A DNA stretch of 64,000 bases from UMGS692 sp963653425 (GTDB lineage Bacteria > Bacillota > Clostridia > Christensenellales > CAG-314). The notes under the pieces are model-generated. The model had not been told where the DNA came from and ran no database searches. It was given only the letters and a program-made list of their open reading frames with translations. Shown piece by piece: positions 17,685 through 27,335 of the stretch. Made by a program: the position numbers and the translations under genes. Numbering within the stretch: position 1 is the first letter of the stretch; each line of letters starts with the position of its first letter. Where the stretch lies: assembly GCA_963653425.1 (NCBI GenBank), contig CAVJWC010000001.1, positions 186,001 through 250,000 of the forward strand. Reading direction: 5' to 3'.

Positions 17685-19019
17685 TCAATCGAAAACGGCT
17701 TTGCCCGTCAGATCGTAATCTTCGCTGCCCGTAATCAGAACGTTTACGTAGTCGCCGACGTCAAGAGGTCTGTCTGAGGAAAACCTTATAACGAAATCGA
17801 CGTCGGGCGCGCTTTCAAAGCTTCTGCCCGTGTATTCGCCCATATCCGAGTCGTCTACCACCACGCGGTAGGTCTTTCCTTTCTTCTTTGCGTTGTTTTC
17901 GCGACAAACGTCGAACTGAGCTTTTTCCACGCGTTCGAGGCGTTTTTCGGTAACTTCTTCTGAAACTCTGTTCGGGAGCTTTGCAGACGGCGTGTCTTCT
18001 TCGAGCGAATAGGCAAAAAAGCCGACGTTGGTCATTTTCTCGTTTCTTATAAAGTCTTCGAGTTCTTTTACGTCCTCTTCCGTTTCTCCCGGGAAACCTA
18101 TGATAAACGTAGTTCTCACGGAAATATCGGGAATTCTTTCTCTCAAACGAGCCATAAGCGCGATAAGAGACGGTCCGTCGGATTTTCTTCCCATCTTTTT
18201 GAGAAGCGCGGAAGAAACGTGTTGCATGGGAATATCCAGATAATGCGCGATCTTAGGTTCCGTTGCGATAAGGTCTATAAGTTCGTCCGTGATTCTTTCG
18301 GGATAACAGTAAAGAAGCCTTACAACTTCGAGTTCGGGTATAAGAACGAGTTTTCTCAAAAGCGTGCAGAGATTGGTGCCGTCCTTAAAGTCCGCGCCGT
18401 AATTGGTAACGTCCTGAGCCACGAGAACGAGTTCTTTCGAGCCGTTTTTAACGAGAGTTTCCGCTTCTTTAACAAGTTTATCCTGCGGATAAGAACGGTA
18501 TCTTCCTCTTATAGAGGGAATGGTACAATAAGTGCAGAAATTATCGCAACCGTCGGCAATCTTGAGATAAGCGTAGTGCCTTGGCGTGGTGAGAATACGC
18601 GTACCGCAGATTATCTCGCTTTCTCCGTCGCGTTTGTCCACGATAAAATCGTTTTCGAGAAGCTTATCTATAGTTTGGTCTATAGTGTCGTAGTCTCTTA
18701 TACCGAGAAAACAATCGGCTTCGGGAATACCCGTTCTGAGTTCCTGCATATACTTTTCGGAAAGACAGCCCGTTACTATAAGTTTTCTGCATTTACCGTC
18801 TTCTTTTCTTCTGACGGCTTCCAAAATGGTGTTGATGGATTCTTCTCTTGCGGGAAGAATGAAAGCGCAGGTGTTTACGATAATAACGTCCGCCTGATCT
18901 TCGTCGGGCGTAATCGAATATCCCGCTTTGTCGAGGACTCCGAGCATCTGCTCGGTATCTACGCGGTTTTTATCGCAACCGAGCGATATTACTCCGATTT
19001 TTATATTACTTCTGTTCAT
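17685..19019 (-). CDS. rimO: Ribosomal protein S12 methylthiotransferase RimO
   Basis: Radical-SAM enzyme that methylthiolates an aspartate of ribosomal protein S12. The 444 residues start with ISLGCDKNRVDTE, the RimO signature, then NTCAFI, VTGCLSEKY and the radical-SAM cluster CDNFCTYC with TIPSIRGRYRS. A TRAM domain follows at the C-terminus. The ribosome binding site is a modest GGAA. It sits between ftsK and pgsA in the same direction; ftsK-rimO-pgsA is a known Firmicutes order. Confidence 0.95.
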   Translation of the reverse strand: MNRSNIKIGVISLGCDKNRVDTEQMLGVLDKAGYSITPDEDQADVIIVNTCAFILPAREESINTILEAVRRKEDGKCRKLIVTGCLSEKYMQELRTGIPEADCFLGIRDYDTIDQTIDKLLENDFIVDKRDGESEIICGTRILTTPRHYAYLKIADGCDNFCTYCTIPSIRGRYRSYPQDKLVKEAETLVKNGSKELVLVAQDVTNYGADFKDGTNLCTLLRKLVLIPELEVVRLLYCYPERITDELIDLIATEPKIAHYLDIPMQHVSSALLKKMGRKSDGPSLIALMARLRERIPDISVRTTFIIGFPGETEEDVKELEDFIRNEKMTNVGFFAYSLEEDTPSAKLPNRVSEEVTEKRLERVEKAQFDVCRENNAKKKGKTYRVVVDDSDMGEYTGRSFESAPDVDFVIRFSSDRPLDVGDYVNVLITGSEDYDLTGKAVFD

Positions 19020-19110
19020 TGGTGTTTCCTTCGTTAAAAATCGGGACTTACGGTTCCGTCCCGAATTCCGTTATCTTTTTATAATTTTTGCTTTCGTTTT
19101 ATCCGAGCCG

Positions 19111-22100
19111 TTAAGTTATATAACCGCACTCCTCTCCGTAGAGTTCGTTGAACTGTTCTTTGGTGAGAAGCACCTGACCGGGCTTATTGGCGTCGGACTT
19201 TACGACGTAGCCTTTTATTACCATCGCGCCGTAGATTCTGTTGGCTCTGTTGAAGCCTATGCTGAAAGTACGCTGAATAAGGGAAATCGAAGCCGCGCCG
19301 TTGGAAACCACGGTTTTAAGAGCCTTGGCAAAGAGCGGATCCTTATCTCTGTTGTTAAGGAAATCGTCCTCGTCGGCTTTGTTGTTTTCTGCCTTTTCGG
19401 TATTGATGATGTCGCCTGCTTCTTCGTCGAAAACGGCAACGTTGTTTTTAGCGATATAATTTATAACCGAAGCGATTTCTTCGTCGGCAACGAAAGGACC
19501 CTGTATACGTTGAAGCGGAGCTTCCGACATAAACAACATCTCGCCCTTCTGACAAAGTCTTTCCGCTCCGCCCTGATCGATAATCGTTTTACTGTCGGGA
19601 TAGTTGGTAACTTTAAGAGCGATTCTCGACGGAAGATTGGACTTGATTACGCCCGTGATAACGTCGACGCTCGGTCTTTGCGTCGCAAGAATCAGATGGA
19701 TACCCGCTGCTCTCGCAAGCTGAGAAAGACGTTTGATTCTGCCTTCGAGTTCGGATTTATGAGTGGTCATAAGGTCGCACAACTCGTCTACCACGAGAAC
19801 TATACGAGGCATGGGAATATACTTTTCTTTATCTATAAGAGCGTTGTACGAGTCCAGATTCTTAACTTTTGCCTGTTCGAAGAGTCTGTAACGTCTGTCC
19901 ATCTCGTCGCACAGCCAGCCGAAAGCGTTAATCGCCTTTTCCACGTCGTTTACGGGCGAAGGTATCAGCATATGAGGCATACCGTTATAAGCCATAAACT
20001 CGACTCTCTTGGGATCGACGAGAATAAACCTTATCTGTTCGGGAGAATACCTGTATAAAAGGCTGATAATAACGGAGTTCAGCAGAACGCTTTTACCCGA
20101 ACCGGTAGAACCGCCTATAAGAAGGTGAGGCATTTTCATAAGGTCGGGGAACACGCTTTTTCCTTCGATACTCATACCTAAGGCGATATTGAGGACTCCC
20201 GTACTGTTTTTGCATTCTTTCGATTCGAGTATATCTCTTAAATATACGGTCTTGCGGTTCTTTACGGGAAGCGGAACTTCTATACCGCAACAGTTCTTAC
20301 CCGGGATATGCGAAATAATTCGCACCGAGCCTTCCGCGCTTATATTACGGGCAAGGTCGTCGTTTATAGAGGTAACTCTTCTTATGGTCATACCCGAAGC
20401 GAGTTCCATTTCATAAAGAGCGACCGACGGACCGCAGACGATATTTCTGACCGAAGCCTGTACGTTGTACTGAGAAAGAACCTGAACGAGAAGGTTGCCC
20501 GTATCGTCGAGGTATTTTCTTAATTCGTCGTCTATACCTTCCGAAAGAGAACGCTGTAAAAGCCCGAGAGGAGGCGCTTTATAAGGAACGAAGGGCGTAG
20601 TTCTTTCTTCGAAAATCTCGGAAAGGTCGTTAATACGCATCTGCACGCCGTCGTTTCCGATTTTTGAAGAATAATCCTCCGTTATCATAACGTTGTTTCC
20701 TTCTTTTTTGGCGTTGTCGAGAATCTTCTTTCCGTCGTATTCGTGAAGTTCCGCGCCGAAGTTTCTTCCGCTCTGTATATCGGGCGTCTGACGAACTTCT
20801 TCGTATTCGCTTCTGTCGTCGACGTACTCGTCTTCCGCGTCGGGCGAAGACATATCGTTTTTAAGCTTTCTGAAGTCCTCCATGGAGGAGATAATCATAT
20901 TTTTGGTTTCGTGGCTGAGATCGCTTTCGCCCTGAACGTTAAACTCCGCGCCGTTATCGGGCGTCTGGCTGTAATCGACATTCGTGCGGTAATCTCCGCA
21001 ATTTACGGAACCTCTGCCCGACGGACGGGCTATGCTTTCAACGTAGCCGTCGTTATTTGCAAACGAATTTTCGTCGTTTACGGACGAATTTCCGCTATTT
21101 GTAACGGTGTTTCCGTTATTTGCGTCGTTACCCGCGGAATATCTGCCGTTTACGAAAGAAACCGAACTGTCTGCGCCCGAATTTACTCCGCAGGAAGAAT
21201 CTTCCCTATAAAGTGTTCTTTCGTCGGACTTCATTTCCTGAATTCTGTTGCGTTCGGCAATAACGGCGTCGGCGTTGATAATGGGCGGACGGTTATCGAC
21301 GAAATCGCTTTCGCGGTTTTCGTTTTGTCTGCCGAAAGAAGTCGTTCTGCCACTCAAAGAAGAAGCCGTATCCGAGGTTTCGGCTTGTTTTTCATGGTTT
21401 GCGTTCCATTCGTCGGCGTTGATAATGGGCGGAAGATTGGGGTCTTCCTGCATATCCATCTTATAGCAAAGTAAATCCTTATGAAGAGGCTCTTCGGCGC
21501 GCTGTTTCGAATTCTTTGTTTTGGGCGCGGTTGTAGCTCTTCTCATACTGGAATCGGTTGCCACGGGAGAATTTTTCTGTCTGTAAGCGTTTTCTATGGC
21601 GTCGATACGTCTTACGCCCTGAGTTTCGTGAAGAATTTTAGGAGGCATAACTCCGCTCGTGTCCACGAACTCTTCTTTCGGCGCGGTAGGAATGTTCTTT
21701 GCCGAAAAATAATTGATTTTTTCTTCTTCGAAAGAGCGCGTATAAGTGTCTTTGGGAATGAAATTGCTCCTTCTTTTATCTTCGGGAATATCCCCGTATA
21801 AAACTTCGCGAGCTTCCGCCTGAGCGCGCAAATCGCCTTCCGTACGGGCTTGTCCGCTTCTTTGGGGGAAACGAGAAGCGTCTTTCTTAGCGTCTTCTCC
21901 GTCCTCTCCTCTCACAAAGTCGCGTTTTGTTCCGACGGCGTCCCCGCGTGAAGAAGTTTCTCCGCCGGAATTAAAATCCGAACGTTCTCTGCTCGTTCTT
22001 TCGCTACCGCGGAAATCGAGGTTTTTTTCGCTCGCGGGAGTTTCGCGCTTGTCGCCGTTTTTCCTGAATCCCGAAAGGAAGTTTCCGACTTTTCTTTTTT

Positions 22101-22782
22101 CTTCCTCTTCGTCGCTTTCGGCTTTCATCCGTGAAGCGATTTCGTCGCCGTTGACTCTTTCGGGCTGTTTTTCCTTTTTATCTTCTTTAAGGACCGTTTT
22201 GTCGTCATCTTTATCTTTTTTGTCTTTCTTTTTTTCTGACGAAGCTTCTTCGGTCGCTACGATAAATTTACCTCCCGATACGCTACTCAGGAAAAGGAAG
22301 AGCGAAACGAGCAGTAAACCTATAAAAACGCCGTAACAGCCTATGGATCCCGCAAGGTCGTAAAGAAGCTTTACGAGACTTCCGCAAACCACTCCGCCGA
22401 AAGACACGAAATCCTGTCCGCCGTAACAAGCCGACACGTATTCTTCAAACGTTTTTCCTTCCATAGCGTAAGTTCCGCCCGGCTGAGAAGAAAAAATAAC
22501 GTGCATAAAGAGAGAAAACGCGGTTATGGCTATAAAAAACCATACGCAAGGCAAAGCTTTTACGGTTTTCTTCCTGCTTATAAGCTTCATAAGACAAAGC
22601 ACGAACAAAGCAATGAAGACCATATAACCGTAAACTCCGACGGCTCCGTTTAAAAAGCCGCCGACGTATCCTACGAAACCGCCTGCGTTTGCGCCGAAAA
22701 TCATGGATAAAACTGCCAATATACTTATAATCATCGTAAGCATTAAAGCAAGGTAATGCTTGCGAGGTTTTTTGTCGGTCAT
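19111..22782 (-). CDS. ftsK: DNA translocase FtsK/SpoIIIE
   Basis: Septum-anchored motor that pumps chromosomal DNA through the closing septum. The 1223-residue protein is longer than most relatives. It has four hydrophobic segments in the first 180 residues, then a charged and Asn/Ser-rich linker of roughly 570 residues, then the motor. Walker A is GGSTGSGKS near residue 895 and Walker B LVVDELCDLM near 993. A C-terminal gamma winged-helix domain (ISLIQRTFSIGFNRANRIYG) would read KOPS/SRS-like sequences. GGAGG lies 15 bases from the ATG, an unusually long spacing, with no better in-frame start because a stop codon lies between. It has its own promoter and opens the operon down to recA. Confidence 0.95.
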   Translation of the reverse strand: MTDKKPRKHYLALMLTMIISILAVLSMIFGANAGGFVGYVGGFLNGAVGVYGYMVFIALFVLCLMKLISRKKTVKALPCVWFFIAITAFSLFMHVIFSSQPGGTYAMEGKTFEEYVSACYGGQDFVSFGGVVCGSLVKLLYDLAGSIGCYGVFIGLLLVSLFLFLSSVSGGKFIVATEEASSEKKKDKKDKDDDKTVLKEDKKEKQPERVNGDEIASRMKAESDEEEEKRKVGNFLSGFRKNGDKRETPASEKNLDFRGSERTSRERSDFNSGGETSSRGDAVGTKRDFVRGEDGEDAKKDASRFPQRSGQARTEGDLRAQAEAREVLYGDIPEDKRRSNFIPKDTYTRSFEEEKINYFSAKNIPTAPKEEFVDTSGVMPPKILHETQGVRRIDAIENAYRQKNSPVATDSSMRRATTAPKTKNSKQRAEEPLHKDLLCYKMDMQEDPNLPPIINADEWNANHEKQAETSDTASSLSGRTTSFGRQNENRESDFVDNRPPIINADAVIAERNRIQEMKSDERTLYREDSSCGVNSGADSSVSFVNGRYSAGNDANNGNTVTNSGNSSVNDENSFANNDGYVESIARPSGRGSVNCGDYRTNVDYSQTPDNGAEFNVQGESDLSHETKNMIISSMEDFRKLKNDMSSPDAEDEYVDDRSEYEEVRQTPDIQSGRNFGAELHEYDGKKILDNAKKEGNNVMITEDYSSKIGNDGVQMRINDLSEIFEERTTPFVPYKAPPLGLLQRSLSEGIDDELRKYLDDTGNLLVQVLSQYNVQASVRNIVCGPSVALYEMELASGMTIRRVTSINDDLARNISAEGSVRIISHIPGKNCCGIEVPLPVKNRKTVYLRDILESKECKNSTGVLNIALGMSIEGKSVFPDLMKMPHLLIGGSTGSGKSVLLNSVIISLLYRYSPEQIRFILVDPKRVEFMAYNGMPHMLIPSPVNDVEKAINAFGWLCDEMDRRYRLFEQAKVKNLDSYNALIDKEKYIPMPRIVLVVDELCDLMTTHKSELEGRIKRLSQLARAAGIHLILATQRPSVDVITGVIKSNLPSRIALKVTNYPDSKTIIDQGGAERLCQKGEMLFMSEAPLQRIQGPFVADEEIASVINYIAKNNVAVFDEEAGDIINTEKAENNKADEDDFLNNRDKDPLFAKALKTVVSNGAASISLIQRTFSIGFNRANRIYGAMVIKGYVVKSDANKPGQVLLTKEQFNELYGEECGYIT

Positions 22783-22870
22783 ACCTAAAGTTTTTCACCT
22801 CCGTCCGAACGGATTACCCTTTCCGTTCTTATTTTACGGCGACAGCCGCCCCTTTTCGAATGTTTATTCT

Positions 22871-22899
22871 ATTATACAACTTTTACGTCGATCCCGCAA
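22871..22899 (-). promoter_or_regulatory. Promoter of ftsK operon
   Basis: TTGCGG (22894-22899), 17-base spacer, TATAAT (22871-22876) on the minus strand, about 90 bases before ftsK. A small hairpin CGCTTT/AAAGCG lies upstream at about 22951-22965. Confidence 0.65.
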
Positions 22900-23007
22900 G
22901 CGTTTTCCCGAAAAACTCACTTTGCTTCAGCTGTCGGGAGTTTGGTCTATAACGCTTTCGGAAAGCGAACCGATTGTTCGTTTCACTTCCTCTTATACGG
23001 ATTGAAA

Positions 23008-23034
23008 AAGGCTTTTACCCTCAAAAACAGCCTT
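23008..23034 (-). terminator. Terminator after the M16 peptidase gene
   Basis: Stem AAGGCtgTTTT / AAAAGCCTT followed on the minus strand by TTT. It overlaps the stop codon of the peptidase gene and closes the mnmA-to-M16 transcript. Confidence 0.7.
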
Positions 23035-24304
23035 ATTCGCCCGCAAAAATTTTAAGCAGATCTTTTTCCGAATTCTTTCCGACGTAAGCCATAGAGTAAT
23101 CGGAAAGCGTTAAAAGTCTTTCCGCGGCTTTCATAACGTCTTCTTTGGTAACGGCGTCGATCATTCTTATTCTTTCGTCGATATCAAGCATCTTGTCCAG
23201 CTTCAGCACGGAATTAGCCATAAGCATAGCTACGTTTATTGAATTTTCCAGCGACAGGAGCATGGAACCTTTATACTGTTCTTTACCTCTGCAAAGTTCT
23301 CTGTCGGTTATGGGATTCTCGAAAAATCTGAGAATTTCGTCGCGCAAAGCTTTGACGGCAATCTGAGTCTTCTGCGGACTCGTGCCTACGTAAAGCTCGA
23401 AATAACCGTTGTTTTTGTATGCGGAAAGATAAGAGTACACCGAATAACATAAACCCTGTTTTTCACGAAGATACTGGAAAAGTCTGCTGGACATTCCTCC
23501 GCCCAAAACGCCCGAAAGAACGTTATTGGGGTAATTGTTGGGATCTCCCACCGCGTCGGCTTTACAGCCTATACAAACGTAAGACTGTTCGGCGTCCTTT
23601 TTCTTCACGAGGTAAACTCCATTATAGACGGGGAGAACGGGAAGCGGTCGGGCTTTTTCGGCTTTGGGCATATCGTCGAAACGAGCGACGAAATATTCCT
23701 CGATATATTTAAGAGCTTCGTCGATTTTTACGTTTCCCGCGACGGAGATACAGACGTTGGGCGCAACGTAATACTTCTCTTTGAATTTAAGAAGGTCTTC
23801 TCTCGTAGCCGAAGCAATTGTTTCCTTGGGACCGGTGATGGTTCTTCCGAGGGAATTATCGCCGTAAAGGGCTTCGCAGAGAAGGTCGTGACAGACGTCG
23901 TCGGGAAGGTCTTCGCCCATTATGATTTCTTCTATAATTACCTGACGTTCGCGATCGAGTTCGGTCTGGTCGAAAGTGCTGTTGAAAAACATATCCGAGA
24001 GAAGTTCGAGGCAGTCTTTCGTATGCTGACCTGCTGTTTTGGTGTAAAAACAGGTTACGTCTTTGGAGGTATAGGCGTTGAGCTGACCTCCAACGTCCTC
24101 TATGGTTTCGCTTATCTGCTGAGCCGTTCTCGCAGGCGTTCCTTTGAACAGCATATGCTCGATAAAATGCGAAAAACCGTTGCATTCCTTGGGTTCTACC
24201 GAGCTTCCGACGTTGACGGCAACGGCAACCGACGTCGAATACATACCTTCCATTTCTTTAATTACCACGGATAATCCGTTTTCGTATTTTTTGATTATTT
24301 CCAT
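23033..24304 (-). CDS. M16 family zinc metallopeptidase (MlpA/YmxG-like)
   Basis: Clan ME peptidase of the processing-peptidase type. The 423 residues have the inverted zinc motif HFIEH (His 46, Glu 49, His 50) and the third ligand in EEIIMGE (Glu 126, exactly 76 residues after His 50). The second half carries the GGGMSSRLFQYLREKQGLCYS region that shapes the active site, so this is an active-type single-chain member. I chose the ATG at 24304 preceded by GGAG. The neighbour upstream is YlxY-like; in Bacillus ylxY and mlpA are also adjacent. No signal peptide is present, so it is probably cytoplasmic. Confidence 0.9.
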   Translation of the reverse strand: MEIIKKYENGLSVVIKEMEGMYSTSVAVAVNVGSSVEPKECNGFSHFIEHMLFKGTPARTAQQISETIEDVGGQLNAYTSKDVTCFYTKTAGQHTKDCLELLSDMFFNSTFDQTELDRERQVIIEEIIMGEDLPDDVCHDLLCEALYGDNSLGRTITGPKETIASATREDLLKFKEKYYVAPNVCISVAGNVKIDEALKYIEEYFVARFDDMPKAEKARPLPVLPVYNGVYLVKKKDAEQSYVCIGCKADAVGDPNNYPNNVLSGVLGGGMSSRLFQYLREKQGLCYSVYSYLSAYKNNGYFELYVGTSPQKTQIAVKALRDEILRFFENPITDRELCRGKEQYKGSMLLSLENSINVAMLMANSVLKLDKMLDIDERIRMIDAVTKEDVMKAAERLLTLSDYSMAYVGKNSEKDLLKIFAGE

Positions 24305-24348
24305 TTCCACTCCGTTCCGAAACACTTTTTGCCTGTCGCAGTCTCGGA

Positions 24349-25062
24349 CTATTCTATATTTTCACTAACGGGACAAACGTTAAACCCGTTTTCCGAATAA
24401 AAATCAAGTATTGCTTTCAGCGCCTTTACCGTAGCTTCCGTGGGGTGCATAAGAATAAGATCGCCCCCTTTTACCTTAGCGGTGGCTCTGCGTTTTATAA
24501 GATCGACGTCTTTATCCCGCCAGTCAACGGTATCTTTGCTCCACATAACCGTCACGAAACCGAGATCCTCCGCCGCTTTAAGCGTCTGTCCCGAAAAGGC
24601 TCCCGAAGGCGGTGCGAAAAGCGTGGGACGAACGCCGATTATGGATTCTATCATATTCGCCGTGACGTTGATTTCGTCGTAATTGGCTTTATAACCGAGT
24701 TTATCCTGATTTTTGTGGTAGTATCCGTGATTGCCTATCTCGTGTCCCGAAGAGGCTATCTTTTTGAGAAGATCGGGGTATCTTTCCGCCCACATTCCGC
24801 CTATAAAGAATGTGGTCTTTACGCCTGCCTGACGGAAAATCTCGAGCATAGGCTCGATATATTCGTTCCCCCAGTAAACGTTGACCATAAGCGTTACGTT
24901 CCTGCTTTCGGGATTGCCGGAATAAACGGGTTGTCTGACTTCGCCTCCCGAAAAAGCCGAACGCACGTCGCTACCGAAAGTTATCGCGAAAACCGAGGCT
25001 ATTACCGCCGCAAGAACGACGTTGGCTATTACTTTACGGAATACCTTTTCACTGATTCTCAT
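24349..25062 (-). CDS. ylxY: YlxY-like polysaccharide deacetylase-fold protein
   Basis: NodB-fold protein of 237 residues with an N-terminal membrane anchor (VIANVVLAAVIASVFAITFG). It keeps TTFFIGGMWAERYP, the metal-type histidines in HEIGNHGYYH and RPTLFAPPSGAF. In place of the TFDDG catalytic motif it has VNVYWGNEY, as in the sporulation-associated YlxY group, so the general base aspartate is missing and catalytic activity is doubtful. I chose the ATG at 25062 because an upstream GTG lacks a ribosome binding site. A TATAAT without a clear -35 lies at 25106-25111. Cotranscription with mnmA is likely. Confidence 0.82.
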   Translation of the reverse strand: MRISEKVFRKVIANVVLAAVIASVFAITFGSDVRSAFSGGEVRQPVYSGNPESRNVTLMVNVYWGNEYIEPMLEIFRQAGVKTTFFIGGMWAERYPDLLKKIASSGHEIGNHGYYHKNQDKLGYKANYDEINVTANMIESIIGVRPTLFAPPSGAFSGQTLKAAEDLGFVTVMWSKDTVDWRDKDVDLIKRRATAKVKGGDLILMHPTEATVKALKAILDFYSENGFNVCPVSENIE

Positions 25063-25142
25063 TTCTGCTTTCCGCCTGTAAACTATTGCCACTTCGTGAC
25101 GGTTAATTATATGCGGAAAAAGGCGGAATATGAAACCGAAGG

Positions 25143-26054
25143 TCAGTTAATGAGCATATTGAGAAGATATACCAGACCGAACATAACTATCTGTCCGCCG
25201 AAATAAATCCAGAGAGTATGTCTTCCGCAGAACAGAACGAATTTCGCTTTTTCCGTATTGAAACCGGGGAAAAGCGTTTTTCTGTCCTTATACGCTCTGC
25301 GGGCAAAGCAAGCCGCAAGAAGGAAATATCCGAGCGACGGGAACAAAGGAAGGAAGTCTGCTTTATTGTACATCGAGCCTTTGTGCTGGAAGAAAATCGA
25401 ACCCAAAGAATCTGCGGTCGGGTTGTAATATTTGTAAAAGTCCAGAACCGAAGTCGATGGCGAATCGGGTCCCAAGCCTTTGGAAACGCAGTAAATGAAA
25501 TACTCGCCGAAAAGCACCATCAGCACGGCAAATATAACGATTACGAGCGTAGGAATCTTCGCCACGTGTTTTTCAAACAGCTCTATAAGTCCGTAAACCA
25601 AAGTGGATACGCTGACGAGGTGAATGATGTTGAAGGTTATGAGACAGGGAATTCTCATAATCGTCTGCGCCCACCAGGTTATTACGGTAAACAGTCCCGC
25701 AAGACAAAGCATTTTCAGACTTCTGCGGAAATTGTTGCGACAAAGAACGCAACTTATTCCCGACAAAGCGACGAAAACGTAAACCATAAAAGGCTGAATT
25801 ATCGCGCGATATTCGCAATACCAATACCACGTCGCGATTTTAAGAACAGCCTGTCCGAAGGGCGTCTGATAGGGCGAGCACATAAGTATATCGCACATCG
25901 TGTGGTCGAACCATACGATAAAAATACATATTGCGCGCATAAAGTCGATTTCCCATACGCGGTCTTTGTTCTTTTTGTTGACTTTCAGAACGTTATCCGT
26001 ATCGCTTGTTGTAACTACCTGCATCTTAGAAGCGTCAGACGTTTGCGTACTCAT
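25143..26054 (-). CDS. Membrane protein, heparan-alpha-glucosaminide acetyltransferase-like (DUF1624)
   Basis: Polytopic membrane protein of 303 residues. After a 35-residue polar N-terminus, the motif RVWEIDFMRAICIFIVWFDH resembles the start of DUF1624/acyltransferase-3 relatives, where this Asp and His are conserved. Around seven hydrophobic segments follow, plus FCGRHTLWIYFGGQ near the C-terminus, also typical (GRHSLxxYLxHQ pattern). It might acylate a surface or cytoplasmic sugar, but the substrate cannot be read. ATG at 26054 has AAGGAG six bases upstream. Located between mnmA and ylxY, same strand. Confidence 0.75.
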   Translation of the reverse strand: MSTQTSDASKMQVVTTSDTDNVLKVNKKNKDRVWEIDFMRAICIFIVWFDHTMCDILMCSPYQTPFGQAVLKIATWYWYCEYRAIIQPFMVYVFVALSGISCVLCRNNFRRSLKMLCLAGLFTVITWWAQTIMRIPCLITFNIIHLVSVSTLVYGLIELFEKHVAKIPTLVIVIFAVLMVLFGEYFIYCVSKGLGPDSPSTSVLDFYKYYNPTADSLGSIFFQHKGSMYNKADFLPLFPSLGYFLLAACFARRAYKDRKTLFPGFNTEKAKFVLFCGRHTLWIYFGGQIVMFGLVYLLNMLIN

Positions 26055-26096
26055 TATGTTCTCCTTTGCCGATTATTTCAGCTTTGGTTTATTGGT

Positions 26097-27173
26097 TTAT
26101 TTGAAAACTTCTTCTATTACCGCTCCGCCCAAGCAGTCGTCGCCCGAATAGAAGACTACGAACTGTCCTTCGGTAACGGCTCTTTCGGGCGTCATAAATT
26201 CGACGTAAGCCCCTCCGTCTTCCGTTCTCTTAACGTGAACGGGCTGGTCGTCCTGACGATAACGGAATTTAGCCGTACAGTCGAATTCTTTTTCTTCGGG
26301 GACTTTGGGAATCCAGTTGACGACTCCGCTTTTTAAAGCTTTGGAATCGAGAACGCTTTCGTCGCCGTGACTGACTATAAGACGATTGTTCTTCATATCC
26401 TTTTCGACGACGAACCATCTGCCTTGATTTTCCTTCTCTCCGCCGAGTCCTAAGCCTCTTCTCTGACCCAAAGTATAAAACATCAGTCCCATATGTCTGC
26501 CTACGACTCTTCCGTCTACGGTAACGATGTCGCCCTGACTTGCGGGGAAATAACCCGAGAGAAACTCGCGGAAATTCCTTTCGCCTATAAAACAGATACC
26601 AGTGCTGTCTTTCTTTTTGGCGGTAGAAAGTCCGCACTCTTCCGCAATCTTACGAACTTCCGTCTTCCGGACGCTTGCAAGCGGGAAAATTACGTCTTTA
26701 AGCTGTTCCTGACTGAGCTGATTAAGAAAGTAGGTCTGGTCTTTGGTTTGGTCGACGGCTCGCGTGAGATAGGTAAGTCCGTTCTCGCGCCTTACCCCGC
26801 AATAATGCCCCGTGGCTATGTAATCCGTGCCCAAGCCTTTCGCGTAACGAAGGAAGGGTCCGAATTTTATCTCTCTGTTGCAAAGAACGTCGGGATTGGG
26901 CGTACGGCCTTTACGGTATTCGTCGAGAAAGTAGCTGAACACCCTGTCCATATACTGACGGGAAAAATTGACCGTGTAGTAGGGAATCCCCAGCGACGCG
27001 GCAACGTCTCTCACGTCGTCGTAATCGGCTTCAGCCGTGCAATGTCCGGAAGGATCTTCTTCCTCCCAGTTCTTCATAAACAGTCCTATGACTTCGTATC
27101 CTTCGTCGATGAGCAGTTTTGCGGCAACGCTGCTGTCTACTCCTCCGCTCATTCCTAAAACAACTCTTTTCAC
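26097..27173 (-). CDS. mnmA: tRNA-specific 2-thiouridylase MnmA
   Basis: Makes 2-thiouridine at the wobble position of Lys, Glu and Gln tRNAs using sulfur relayed from a cysteine desulfurase. The 358 residues have the PP-loop GMSGGVDSSVAA, the first catalytic cysteine in NPDVLCNREIKF and the second in STGICFIGERNF. The start is GTG at 27173 with GAGG six bases upstream. The leader of about 150 bases contains copy B of the dispersed repeat. Confidence 0.96.
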   Translation of the reverse strand: MKRVVLGMSGGVDSSVAAKLLIDEGYEVIGLFMKNWEEEDPSGHCTAEADYDDVRDVAASLGIPYYTVNFSRQYMDRVFSYFLDEYRKGRTPNPDVLCNREIKFGPFLRYAKGLGTDYIATGHYCGVRRENGLTYLTRAVDQTKDQTYFLNQLSQEQLKDVIFPLASVRKTEVRKIAEECGLSTAKKKDSTGICFIGERNFREFLSGYFPASQGDIVTVDGRVVGRHMGLMFYTLGQRRGLGLGGEKENQGRWFVVEKDMKNNRLIVSHGDESVLDSKALKSGVVNWIPKVPEEKEFDCTAKFRYRQDDQPVHVKRTEDGGAYVEFMTPERAVTEGQFVVFYSGDDCLGGAVIEEVFK

Positions 27174-27242
27174 GGTTATCCTCGTTATCCTCGCGCCTGC
27201 GGAAACCGCAAAGAAGCGGGTCTCCGACTTTTACTTTAGTAT

Positions 27243-27330
27243 CCCGTTCGTTCTCACCGATATTTTTAATAAATTAAGAGCCTTATGGCCGAACCGACTG
27301 CGCTAATCGGCGATAAAGAACGTAACGCCT
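27243..27330 (-). repeat. Dispersed intergenic repeat, copy B
   Basis: Read on the minus strand, it begins GGCGTTACGTTCTTTATCGC and ends GGTGAGAACGAACGGG. The two ends are imperfect inverted copies of each other. It lies inside the predicted 5' leader of mnmA. Confidence 0.65.
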
Positions 27331-27335
27331 CTTAA

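Noticed and set aside
18928..20058. 376-codon plus-strand frame across the rimO-ftsK junction
   Set aside because: Antisense to two conserved genes and without motif or start signal.
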